Shown piece after piece: positions 5,943 to 11,642 of a stretch of 15,862 nt of DNA (positions within the stretch are counted from its first letter, which is position 1; the number at the start of each line of letters is the position of its first letter). The notes under the pieces were generated by a model. The model was given only the letters and a program-made list of their open reading frames with translations. It did not search any database and was not told where the DNA came from. The DNA comes from GWC2-45-44 sp041661665 (lineage in GTDB: Bacteria > Planctomycetota > Phycisphaerae > Sedimentisphaerales > UBA12454). The DNA lies in contig JBAZTW010000043.1 of NCBI GenBank assembly GCA_041661665.1, positions 1 to 15,862 of the forward strand, in the 5' to 3' direction. Position numbers and translations under genes: made by a program.

Positions 5943-6440
5943 TTATTCCACGGTAACAGAGTTTATCGTTATAGTTTCGCTCGGCACATCGCCCGCTTTG
6001 GTTTTGACATTCGCGATTTTGTCAACGACATCCATACCTTCAACTACTTTGCCGAATACCGCGTATCCAGCATCACGAATACCGGCATTCAGAAAATCAT
6101 TATTAGCGTGATTGATGAAGAACTGCGAAGTTGCGCTGTCCGGGTCGTTGGTTCGCGCCATAGCGATAGTTCCGCGGTCGTTTTTCAGACCGTTTTTCGC
6201 TTCATTGATAATGGCAGGACGAGTTGGTTTTTGACGCATTTGTGCGTTCATCCCGCCGCCCTGAATCATAAAATCCTTTATGACACGATGAAAAATCGTG
6301 CCGTCATAATACTTTTCATCGACGTATTGAAGAAAGTTTTTGCATGAAATCGGAGCTTTTTGTTCGTTAAGCTCGATAACGATGTCGCCTTTGGTGGTTT
6401 CGATTCTGACCTTAGTTTGTGTTGTTTTTTCTGCTGTCAT
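5943..6440 (-). CDS. Cyclophilin-type peptidyl-prolyl cis-trans isomerase
   Basis: Speeds the cis-trans isomerisation of peptide bonds before proline. The 165 residues are nearly all cyclophilin domain, starting at VRIETTKGDIVIEL. Active-site motifs: FHRVIKDFMIQGG (50-62; R52, F57 and Q60 correspond to human CypA R55, F60 and Q63), MARTNDPDSATSQFFIN (94-110) and YAVFGKVVEGMDVVD (126-140). All key residues are kept, so it should be active. No signal peptide is in this ORF, but the codon just before its ATG is TAA, closing an in-frame lipoprotein signal ORF. The product is therefore either cytoplasmic, translated after the lipoprotein ORF, or the separated catalytic part of a former lipoprotein cyclophilin. 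There is only a weak ribosome site before ATG 6440, and the promoter lies upstream of the lipoprotein ORF. Confidence 0.92.
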   Translation of the reverse strand: MTAEKTTQTKVRIETTKGDIVIELNEQKAPISCKNFLQYVDEKYYDGTIFHRVIKDFMIQGGGMNAQMRQKPTRPAIINEAKNGLKNDRGTIAMARTNDPDSATSQFFINHANNDFLNAGIRDAGYAVFGKVVEGMDVVDKIANVKTKAGDVPSETITINSVTVE

Positions 6441-6551
6441 TTACTTTTCACTTTCCGGAATGGGTTTTTCTTTTGTTTTTGCCGACTTATCACAGCCCGC
6501 TATCAGGCCTGCCGCGGCAAATGTTAAAATAAACAATATCCTTTTAAGCAT
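6441..6551 (-). CDS. 36-residue lipoprotein signal ORF in frame with the cyclophilin
   Basis: Begins MLKRILFILTFAAAGLIAGC: charged N-terminus, hydrophobic core and lipobox LIAGC (16-20), so C20 would be lipidated by Lgt and cleaved by LspA. The remaining 16 residues (DKSAKTKEKPIPESEK) look like a flexible linker. It then stops at TAA (6443-6441), directly followed by the cyclophilin ATG in the same frame. It has the best ribosome site of the pair (AAGGA, seven bases before ATG 6551) and a good promoter at 6590-6618. Either it is a tiny separate lipoprotein, or it is the export signal of a 202-residue lipoprotein cyclophilin broken by one nonsense codon or a sequencing error. Asp after the lipid Cys would, by the E. 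coli rule, retain it in the inner membrane. Confidence 0.65.
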   Translation of the reverse strand: MLKRILFILTFAAAGLIAGCDKSAKTKEKPIPESEK

Positions 6552-6589
6552 TTTTATGTCCTTTTAGCTATAAAAAACGATTATGAGGA

Positions 6590-6618
6590 TTTATAACAGG
6601 TTTTTTGTTCATCAGCAA
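6590..6618 (-). promoter_or_regulatory. Promoter of the lipoprotein/cyclophilin unit
   Basis: On the minus strand TTGCTG (6618-6613), 17-base spacer, TATAAA (6595-6590). Transcription should start about 30 bases before ATG 6551, so the lipoprotein ORF is within the mRNA. Confidence 0.65.
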
Positions 6619-6714
6619 CCTTTTTTGGCTTTTCTAAATCGCATCCGCCGGTTATACTGCCGGCCAAATTCCTGTAGTATTGCAGCAATCAAAAAAGCGG
6701 TATGGGTTACAATC

Positions 6715-6743
6715 TTGCTTTTGGAGCTCATTGCAGATATAAA
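6715..6743 (+). promoter_or_regulatory. Promoter of the DUF47-pit operon
   Basis: TTGCTT (6715-6720), 17-base spacer, TATAAA (6738-6743), about 65 bases before the DUF47 ATG. Just downstream are two copies of TATGGTT, 11 bases apart (6761-6767 and 6772-6778). No canonical Pho box was recognised. Confidence 0.55.
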
Positions 6744-6808
6744 TCAGGTAAGTTGTAAACTATGGTTTCTGTATGGTTGTTTAACTTTTGTCCCTAAAGG
6801 AGGTATGA

Positions 6809-7435
6809 ATGTTTTTAAAGTTTTTTCCAAAAGATTTCAACTTCTTTAATCTGTTTGAACAACAAGTAGGTCATGCGGTTGAGGCAGCGCGTTTTTTTAG
6901 GGAAGTGGTGTCCAAAGGCCGCGTGAATGAGGATTTATTGAGCAAGATGGCGGAGATTGAGCATCAGGCCGACGACGTGGCGCACACGATTATAGAACAG
7001 TTAAACAAGTCGTTCATCACGCCGATTGACAGGGAAGACATCCATGCTCTTACGACGAGACTTGATGACATCGTTGATATGATAGATACCATTGTCAGCC
7101 GGATGAGAATTTATGATATCGTCGGCGTGGACAAGAATATGGTGGAATTCGCCAAGGTGATTGAGGAGTCGGTAAAAGCCGTGGCGCGAGCCATCGGGGG
7201 ACTGCGGAACATTAAAAACGTCAAGGTGGTTTTCGATGCCTGCGTGGAAGTCAATCGTTTGGAAAATGTCGGTGATGCGATGCGCGACAGAGTGCTGACG
7301 GAGCTTTTTACGACCGTGAAAGACCCGATTGCCGTGATAAAATGGAAAGATATTTATGAAGACGCTGAAACCGTGCTGGACGTTTGCGAAGATGTAGCCC
7401 ATCTTGTTGATTCCATTATGGTCAAACAGGCCTGA
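6809..7435 (+). CDS. DUF47 family (PhoU-like) phosphate transport accessory protein
   Basis: All-helical cytoplasmic protein of 208 residues of the DUF47/PhoU-like type. Signatures: N-terminal FFPKDFNFFNLFEQQVGHAVEAA, IEHQADDVAHTIIEQLNKSFITPIDREDI (about 50-78), and LENVGDAMRD near 155. Members bind metal through acidic helices and are almost always paired with a PiT phosphate permease, as here; they are thought to restrain or tune its activity. Translation starts at ATG 6809 with a near-perfect AAAGGAGG five bases upstream. The pit gene follows after two bases, so the pair is one operon. Length and motifs look complete. It differs from classical PhoU, which accompanies the Pst ABC transporter. 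Confidence 0.92.
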   Translation: MFLKFFPKDFNFFNLFEQQVGHAVEAARFFREVVSKGRVNEDLLSKMAEIEHQADDVAHTIIEQLNKSFITPIDREDIHALTTRLDDIVDMIDTIVSRMRIYDIVGVDKNMVEFAKVIEESVKAVARAIGGLRNIKNVKVVFDACVEVNRLENVGDAMRDRVLTELFTTVKDPIAVIKWKDIYEDAETVLDVCEDVAHLVDSIMVKQA

Positions 7436-7437
7436 TT

Positions 7438-8424
7438 ATGACGCTAAGCATTTTACTTTTAATCGTTCTGGCGCTTGTCTTTGATTTTCTAAACGGTTTT
7501 CACGACTCGGCCAATGCTATTGCCACGATTGTCTCCACACGAGTTCTGCGGCCGAAATACGCTGTGATGTGGGCGGCATTTTTTAACTTTATCGCTTTTC
7601 TGTTTATTGGACACTATGTTGCCAATACTATAGGCAAAGGCATCATCGACATCGCGATTGTGGACCAGAAGATTATTTTTGGAACTCTCGTTGGCGCCTG
7701 CACCTGGAATGTGATTACATGGTATTTAGGACTGCCGACAAGCTCATCCCATGCTCTAATCGGCGGGCTGATAGGCGCGGCGCTGGTCAAGACGGGACAA
7801 CACGCTCTGGTCTGGTCGGGAATTATCAAAACAGTTGCATTCATATTCATCTCGCCAATTGCGGGGCTTTTAATAGGATGGTTTCTCGGCAACATCGTTT
7901 ACTGGGCATGCCGAAAAACCTCTCCCAGAACGGTTGACAATGTTTTCCGAAAAGGGCAACTTTTCTCGGCAGCGCTCTACAGCATAGGACACGGCGGCAA
8001 CGATGCGCAAAAAACTATGGGCATTATCGCAAGTTTGCTTTTCAGTGCAGGCCTGCTCGGAAAGGAATTTTATATTCCTTTAACCGTAGTGATACTTTGC
8101 TATTCCGCTATTGCTCTGGGGACGATGTGCGGAGGCTGGCGGATTGTCAAAACGATGGGACAGAAAGTGGCCAAACTAAAACCGGTCGATGGCTTTTGCG
8201 CAGAATCCAGCGCAGCTCTGGCGTTGCTGATTTCAACTGCCTTCGGCATTCCGGTCAGCACCACGCACACTATCACGGGGGCGATTATGGGAGTCGGGTC
8301 GCTGCAGAGGCTCAGCGCTGTCCACTGGGGCGTTGTCGGCAAGATAGTCTGGGCATGGATTTTGACCATTCCGGCTTCCGCGGCAATATCGGCGCTGACT
8401 TACAAATTAGCCGGTTCATTTTGA
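7438..8424 (+). CDS. pit: PiT family inorganic phosphate transporter
   Basis: Inner-membrane permease that couples uptake of phosphate, usually as a metal-phosphate complex, to a cation gradient. It has 328 residues. The two internally related signature regions are visible: FDFLNGFHDSANAIAT (15-30) with GLPTSSSHALIGGLIGAA (98-115), and SIGHGGNDAQKTMG (182-195) with GIPVSTTHTITGAIMGVG (270-287). This is the inverted duplication typical of the family. About nine to ten membrane segments surround them. It is shorter than E. coli PitA (about 500 residues) because the large central loop is only short here, as in many bacterial and archaeal members. It starts two bases after the DUF47 stop. Sulfate permeases of this superfamily exist, but the DUF47 partner favours phosphate. 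Confidence 0.93.
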   Translation: MTLSILLLIVLALVFDFLNGFHDSANAIATIVSTRVLRPKYAVMWAAFFNFIAFLFIGHYVANTIGKGIIDIAIVDQKIIFGTLVGACTWNVITWYLGLPTSSSHALIGGLIGAALVKTGQHALVWSGIIKTVAFIFISPIAGLLIGWFLGNIVYWACRKTSPRTVDNVFRKGQLFSAALYSIGHGGNDAQKTMGIIASLLFSAGLLGKEFYIPLTVVILCYSAIALGTMCGGWRIVKTMGQKVAKLKPVDGFCAESSAALALLISTAFGIPVSTTHTITGAIMGVGSLQRLSAVHWGVVGKIVWAWILTIPASAAISALTYKLAGSF

Positions 8425-8454
8425 ACCTGCCGCAGTGAACACGTCGCCTATGTT

Positions 8455-8483
8455 TTGAGCGGCGAAAAATAGTACCATATAAT
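8455..8483 (+). promoter_or_regulatory. Promoter of hisH
   Basis: TTGAGC (8455-8460), 17-base spacer, TATAAT (8478-8483). Predicted start near 8490, giving a leader of about 20 bases to the hisH ATG. A second TATAAT-like box lies at 8496-8501. Confidence 0.65.
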
Positions 8484-8510
8484 ACCCGCCAATGTTATAA
8501 TACAGGCAAT

Positions 8511-9131
8511 ATGATAACGATAATTGACTATAAAGCGGGAAACCTGACCAGCGTCAAGCTGGCGTTTGAAAGCATCGGGCAAAAGGTCAAAATAACCGAC
8601 CGGCCGGCAGATATTCTGCAAGCTGAAAAAATCGTTTTCCCCGGCGTTGGGGCGGCCTGCTCGGCGATGGACAATCTCAAATCGCTGAACATTCTCGACG
8701 CTATAAAAAAGGTCATCGCTGATGGTGTGCCGTTTTTCGGGATATGTATCGGTATGCAGCTACTTTTTGAGAGCAGTCAGGAAGATGGCGGCACAGCCTG
8801 CACCGGTATTCTGCCAGGCAGCGTTAAAAAATTCAAAACCGCCGACCAATTCTGCAAAATCCCGCAGATGGGCTGGAACACGGTAAAAATCGCAAAACAA
8901 CACCCGATTTTCGCCGGCATAGACGACAACAGCGAATTTTATTTTGTTCACAGCTATTATCCCGATTGCAGCAATAAAAATTATATCATTGGCCAAACTG
9001 AATACGCTGACGCTGTATTCTCCAGCGCGGTGGCGAAGGAAAATATCGTCGCTGTGCAGTTTCACCCGGAGCGTTCCGGCAGAATAGGCCTGAAAATGCT
9101 CGAAAATTTCAGTAATTGGAATGGGAAATAA
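8511..9131 (+). CDS. hisH: Imidazole glycerol phosphate synthase, glutaminase subunit
   Basis: Class I glutamine amidotransferase of 206 residues that releases ammonia from glutamine and passes it to HisF for the fifth step of histidine synthesis. The catalytic triad is C79 in GICIGMQLLFE, with H185 and E187 in VQFHPERSG. The N-terminus IIDYKAGNLTSVKLAFESIG and the PQMGWN motif (119-124) are typical. The oxyanion segment FPGVGA (43-48) is also present. Only a weak AGG lies five bases before ATG 8511. hisF follows after a 73-base gap filled with a dispersed repeat, so the two probably share a transcript. No other his genes are in the window. Confidence 0.95.
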   Translation: MITIIDYKAGNLTSVKLAFESIGQKVKITDRPADILQAEKIVFPGVGAACSAMDNLKSLNILDAIKKVIADGVPFFGICIGMQLLFESSQEDGGTACTGILPGSVKKFKTADQFCKIPQMGWNTVKIAKQHPIFAGIDDNSEFYFVHSYYPDCSNKNYIIGQTEYADAVFSSAVAKENIVAVQFHPERSGRIGLKMLENFSNWNGK

Positions 9132-9135
9132 ATTT

Positions 9136-9196
9136 TTTGTAGGGTGGGCCTTCTTGTCCTCCGTAGCCTTGGCGAAGGAGGAAGCCCACGCGGTTT
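9136..9196. repeat. TAGGGTGGGC palindromic repeat, copy A, with nested insert
   Basis: Outer arms TTTGTAGGGTGGGC (9136-9149) and GCCCACGCGGTT (9184-9195) match copies at 11324-11357 and 15442-15474. Instead of the usual 5-base centre, this copy carries about 34 bases including TCCTCC...GGAGGA, itself a palindrome of the kind seen in other dispersed repeat families. It occupies almost the whole hisH-hisF gap. Confidence 0.8.
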
Positions 9197-9204
9197 TATA
9201 ATAT

Positions 9205-9984
9205 ATGCTAACAAAAAGAATAATTCCTTGCCTTGATGTTCGCAACCGAAAGGTTACCAAGGGCGTTAAATTTCAGAACAATATCGACCTGGGCGACCCA
9301 ATCGAAATGGCTGTCGCGTATAGCGATGGAGGCTGCGATGAGCTGGTCTTCTACGACATTACCGCCTCCGCGCAGGGCAGAGGCATTGATATAGATATGG
9401 TTCGCGATGTCGCAAAGGCGGTTCATATTCCCTTTGCCGTCGGGGGCGGAATTAAAACTATCGAAGACATTCGGCAGGTCTTGCTCGCAGGCGCGGAAAA
9501 AGTCAGCGTCAATTCTCTTGCTGTTCGCAATCCCGACATCATCGCACAGGGAGCAAAACTTTTCGGCTCGCAATGCATAGTCCTCGGAATGGACCCTGTA
9601 AAAGTCGAGAATAAAGAAAAATTCCCATCAGGCTACGAAATCACCACGCAGGGCTTTAGAACCAGAACGGGAATGGATGCTCTCGAATGGGCTAAAAGAG
9701 CCGAAGGACTCGGCGCAGGCGAAATCGTCGTCAACAGCGTCGATGCCGATGGCACACAGCAGGGCTTTGAAATCACACTTACCCGAATGATTGCTGAGAA
9801 CGTCGGCATTCCGGTTGTCGCAAGCGGCGGGGGCGGAACGTGCAAGCATTTGATTGACGTTTTCAATGATGCCAAAGCAGATGCCGCGATTATCGCAAGT
9901 ATGATTCACACCGGCAGATTTACGATAAGGCAGATTAAGGATGAGCTTATAGCCGCCGGTATCCCAATAAGAAAAAAATGGTAA
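9205..9984 (+). CDS. hisF: Imidazole glycerol phosphate synthase, cyclase subunit
   Basis: TIM-barrel lyase of 259 residues that uses ammonia from HisH to turn PRFAR into imidazole glycerol phosphate and AICAR. N-terminus MLTKRIIPCLDVRNRKVTKG carries catalytic Asp11. The second catalytic Asp lies in NSVDADGT (D180). D130 is in VLGMDPVKV where most HisF have SIDAKR. Phosphate-binding glycine motifs AVGGGI (78-83) and ASGGGG (206-211) are kept. Length is normal. No Shine-Dalgarno sequence precedes ATG 9205: the bases upstream belong to the dispersed repeat, ending in GGTTTTATAATAT. The nearest GGAGG lies more than 20 bases away inside the repeat stem. Some HisF paralogues act in surface-sugar amidation, but nothing in the context suggests that here. 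Confidence 0.95.
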   Translation: MLTKRIIPCLDVRNRKVTKGVKFQNNIDLGDPIEMAVAYSDGGCDELVFYDITASAQGRGIDIDMVRDVAKAVHIPFAVGGGIKTIEDIRQVLLAGAEKVSVNSLAVRNPDIIAQGAKLFGSQCIVLGMDPVKVENKEKFPSGYEITTQGFRTRTGMDALEWAKRAEGLGAGEIVVNSVDADGTQQGFEITLTRMIAENVGIPVVASGGGGTCKHLIDVFNDAKADAAIIASMIHTGRFTIRQIKDELIAAGIPIRKKW

Positions 9985-10015
9985 CAGAATTGCTTTGTAG
10001 AAAAGCTCTCGAATT

Positions 10016-10060
10016 GTCATTTCGAGCGTAGGCGACCTTGTCGCCGAAGCCGAGAAATCT
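10016..10060. repeat. GTCATTTCGAG-type dispersed palindrome
   Basis: Begins GTCATTTCGAG (10016-10026), has a central perfect stem GGCGAC-CTT-GTCGCC (10031-10045) and ends CGAGAAATCT. A truncated copy, GTCATTTCGAG, recurs at 11313-11323, and a variant GTCATTGCGAG...GGCAATCTC lies at 15323-15350. It may also act as a transcript-end structure after hisF. Confidence 0.75.
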
Positions 10061-10117
10061 ATTTAAACAGATTTAGAACGTATAAAAAAATGAAAAAAGT
10101 TATCAATGAAAGGGTTT

Positions 10118-10143
10118 ACTGATAACCGATAACTGATAACTGA
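10118..10143. repeat. Short tandem CTGATAAC repeat before alr
   Basis: Three GATAAC units seven to eight bases apart (ACTGATAAC-CGATAAC-TGATAAC-TGA), directly upstream of the alr start region. Could be remains of a dispersed repeat. A regulatory role is possible but unsupported. Confidence 0.5.
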
Positions 10144-10160
10144 GTTTCTGTATTAAAATT

Positions 10161-11300
10161 ATGTCAGATAAAAAATTCAAAAGAACAGATTTGCAGCTTC
10201 ATCTTTACTCCGAATCGCTTCGGCATAATGTAAAGGCGCTGAAAAGCTGCTGCACTGCGAAAGTAAAATTCTGCGCAGTCGTAAAATCCAACGCTTACGG
10301 CCACGGCATAACAAACGTTGTCAATATCCTCAAAGACGCGGGCGTTGATTTTTTCGCCGTCGCAAATATATACGAAGCGTTTCACATAATCGACCTTGTT
10401 GACAAACAGAAAATTCTGATTCTTGAGCCTGTTTATGTATCAGAGGCAAAAGATTTACTGCTCCGTGCCGCGCAGCTTGGCATACACTGGACAATCGATT
10501 CCATCGAGTCTGCGAAATATGTCGAATCAGTTCTTGCCGGAAGCTGGCTCAAATTAAACGTCCATATTTATATTGACTGCGGAATGAGCAGGGGCGGCGT
10601 AGCGCCGGCAAACGCGGCAAAGCTGGCGGAATTTATAAACGGCAGCAAAAATATAACACTGGCGGGAATCTACACGCACTTCGCCACCGCTGATGAAAAA
10701 GACCTTTCATTCGCTCTTGAGCGATTGGAAGTTTTTATGAATACAGTTGAGGCGATGGATAATCTTCTCGGCAAAGATGTTTTGGTTCACGCCGCAAACA
10801 GCTCGGCAACGATGAGAATCCCGCAGGCTCATTTCGATATGGTTCGCTGCGGCATCGCGATTTATGGTTATTCCACTCTTCCGCGTCCGCTGCCAGTGGA
10901 GCTTAGACCGGCGTTAAAACTCTGCGCTCCGATTGTCCATATTACGACAATCGAAAAAGGCAAAACCGTCAGCTATGGCAGAACTTTTACCGCTGAACAC
11001 GAAATGAAAATCGCCGTGCTGGCAATCGGCTACTCCGACGGTTTTCGCAGGCGTTATTCCAATAAAACCGAGCTGATGCTCAACGGCAAAAAGGCCCCCG
11101 TCATCGGCAGGGTAACAATGAATGAGATTATTTTGGATATTACAAATATCCCCGATGCCCGCACCGGCCAGATGGTTACAGTGATTGATAATGAAATCGA
11201 ATCTCCCTGCGGCGTTTATACCCTTGCCGGAAAACTTGAAACGATTTGCTACGAAGTCCTCACCAGCGTCCCCCCATGGGTCAATACTATCGTTGAATAA
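10161..11300 (+). CDS. alr: Alanine racemase (PLP enzyme)
   Basis: Interconverts L- and D-alanine with pyridoxal phosphate, supplying D-Ala for peptidoglycan. It has 379 residues, a usual length: N-terminal alpha/beta barrel and C-terminal beta domain. PLP lysine K42 is in VVKSNAYGHG. Other motifs: IDCGMSRGG (138-146), THFATADE (172-179), FDMVRCGIAIYG (225-236) with the PLP-pyridine arginine R229, catalytic tyrosine Y272 in SYGRTF, and GYSDGF (290-295). Two places deviate: GRVTMN (317-322), where most enzymes have GRVCMD, and the C-terminal SVPPWVN, where an Arg (SxRVPR) is usual. The catalytic Lys and Tyr are intact, so activity is expected. No convincing Shine-Dalgarno sequence precedes ATG 10161. 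Confidence 0.9.
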   Translation: MSDKKFKRTDLQLHLYSESLRHNVKALKSCCTAKVKFCAVVKSNAYGHGITNVVNILKDAGVDFFAVANIYEAFHIIDLVDKQKILILEPVYVSEAKDLLLRAAQLGIHWTIDSIESAKYVESVLAGSWLKLNVHIYIDCGMSRGGVAPANAAKLAEFINGSKNITLAGIYTHFATADEKDLSFALERLEVFMNTVEAMDNLLGKDVLVHAANSSATMRIPQAHFDMVRCGIAIYGYSTLPRPLPVELRPALKLCAPIVHITTIEKGKTVSYGRTFTAEHEMKIAVLAIGYSDGFRRRYSNKTELMLNGKKAPVIGRVTMNEIILDITNIPDARTGQMVTVIDNEIESPCGVYTLAGKLETICYEVLTSVPPWVNTIVE

Positions 11301-11312
11301 AATTGCATCACT

Positions 11313-11357
11313 GTCATTTCGAGTTTTGTAGGGTGGGCTCTTAGCCCACGCGGTTAT
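11313..11357. repeat. Fused dispersed repeats: GTCATTTCGAG fragment plus TAGGGTGGGC copy B
   Basis: GTCATTTCGAG (11313-11323) runs straight into TTTTGTAGGGTGGGC (11324-11338), a TCTTA centre, and GCCCACGCGGTTAT (11344-11357). The stem GTGGGC/GCCCAC lies between the convergent alr and small membrane protein genes and may serve as a transcript end for both. Its right edge contains the stop codon of the minus-strand gene. Confidence 0.8.
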
Positions 11358-11560
11358 TGTGGCTGCTTTTTATTCTTTCTTAGTTTATACAGATAGACAA
11401 GAAAAACGGCCATCAGGATAAGCAGGGCGATTATCAGTTTTCCGCCTCGCATAAAAAATAATAGAGTCAACGAACTAATCGTTACTGCCATAATTGGCAA
11501 TCCAAAGGACAGAAACAGCATCCCAATCAAATCTTTTTTGCCATTAAAATTGGCAGACAT
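11354..11560 (-). CDS. Small two-helix membrane protein, unknown function
   Basis: A 68-residue protein with two hydrophobic segments (about 11-36 and 41-58) and a strongly basic C-terminus (KLRKNKKQPQ), suggesting a hairpin in the membrane with the tail in the cytoplasm. I do not recognise a family. It is likely a real gene because GGAGG lies seven bases before ATG 11560. It is 82 bases downstream of dnaE on the same strand, so it may be cotranscribed, though a degenerate repeat fills the gap. Its TAA stop lies within the dispersed repeat copy B, so the original C-terminus may have been altered by repeat insertion. Confidence 0.65.
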   Translation of the reverse strand: MSANFNGKKDLIGMLFLSFGLPIMAVTISSLTLLFFMRGGKLIIALLILMAVFLVYLYKLRKNKKQPQ

Positions 11561-11580
11561 TTTATCGCCTCCATTTTTTC

Positions 11581-11642
11581 GTCTCTGTGTTCTCTGTGAG
11601 CTCTGTGGCTATTTTTTATATCTCTGTATTTCTCCGTGGCTA
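11581..11642. repeat. Degenerate CTCTGTG-rich repeat after dnaE
   Basis: Repeated CTCTGTG / CTCCGTGGCTATT units fill the gap between dnaE and the next gene. A related sequence (GTGTTCTCTGTGGCTAAC..., then TTTGTG/TTTGCG units) is at 15519-15570. Both resemble decayed dispersed repeats rather than coding sequence. The repeat runs right up to the dnaE stop codon. Confidence 0.6.

Noticed and set aside
6583..6849. 88-residue plus-strand ORF upstream of DUF47
   Set aside because: It crosses the DUF47 start in another frame, has no ribosome site and overlaps both promoters; DUF47 has a near-perfect Shine-Dalgarno sequence.
8760..9260. 166-residue minus-strand ORF
   Set aside because: It runs antisense through hisH and the repeat in the hisH-hisF gap; both strands cannot be under coding constraint and hisH is certain.
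8511..9984. HisH/HisF as a sugar amidotransferase pair of O-antigen synthesis
   Set aside because: No N-acetylsugar amidotransferase partner or glycosyltransferases are nearby, and the motifs fit the histidine pathway enzymes.
10118..10143. CRISPR-like or iteron-like tandem repeat
   Set aside because: Units are only seven to eight bases with no spacers and only three copies, so neither an array nor an origin is supported.
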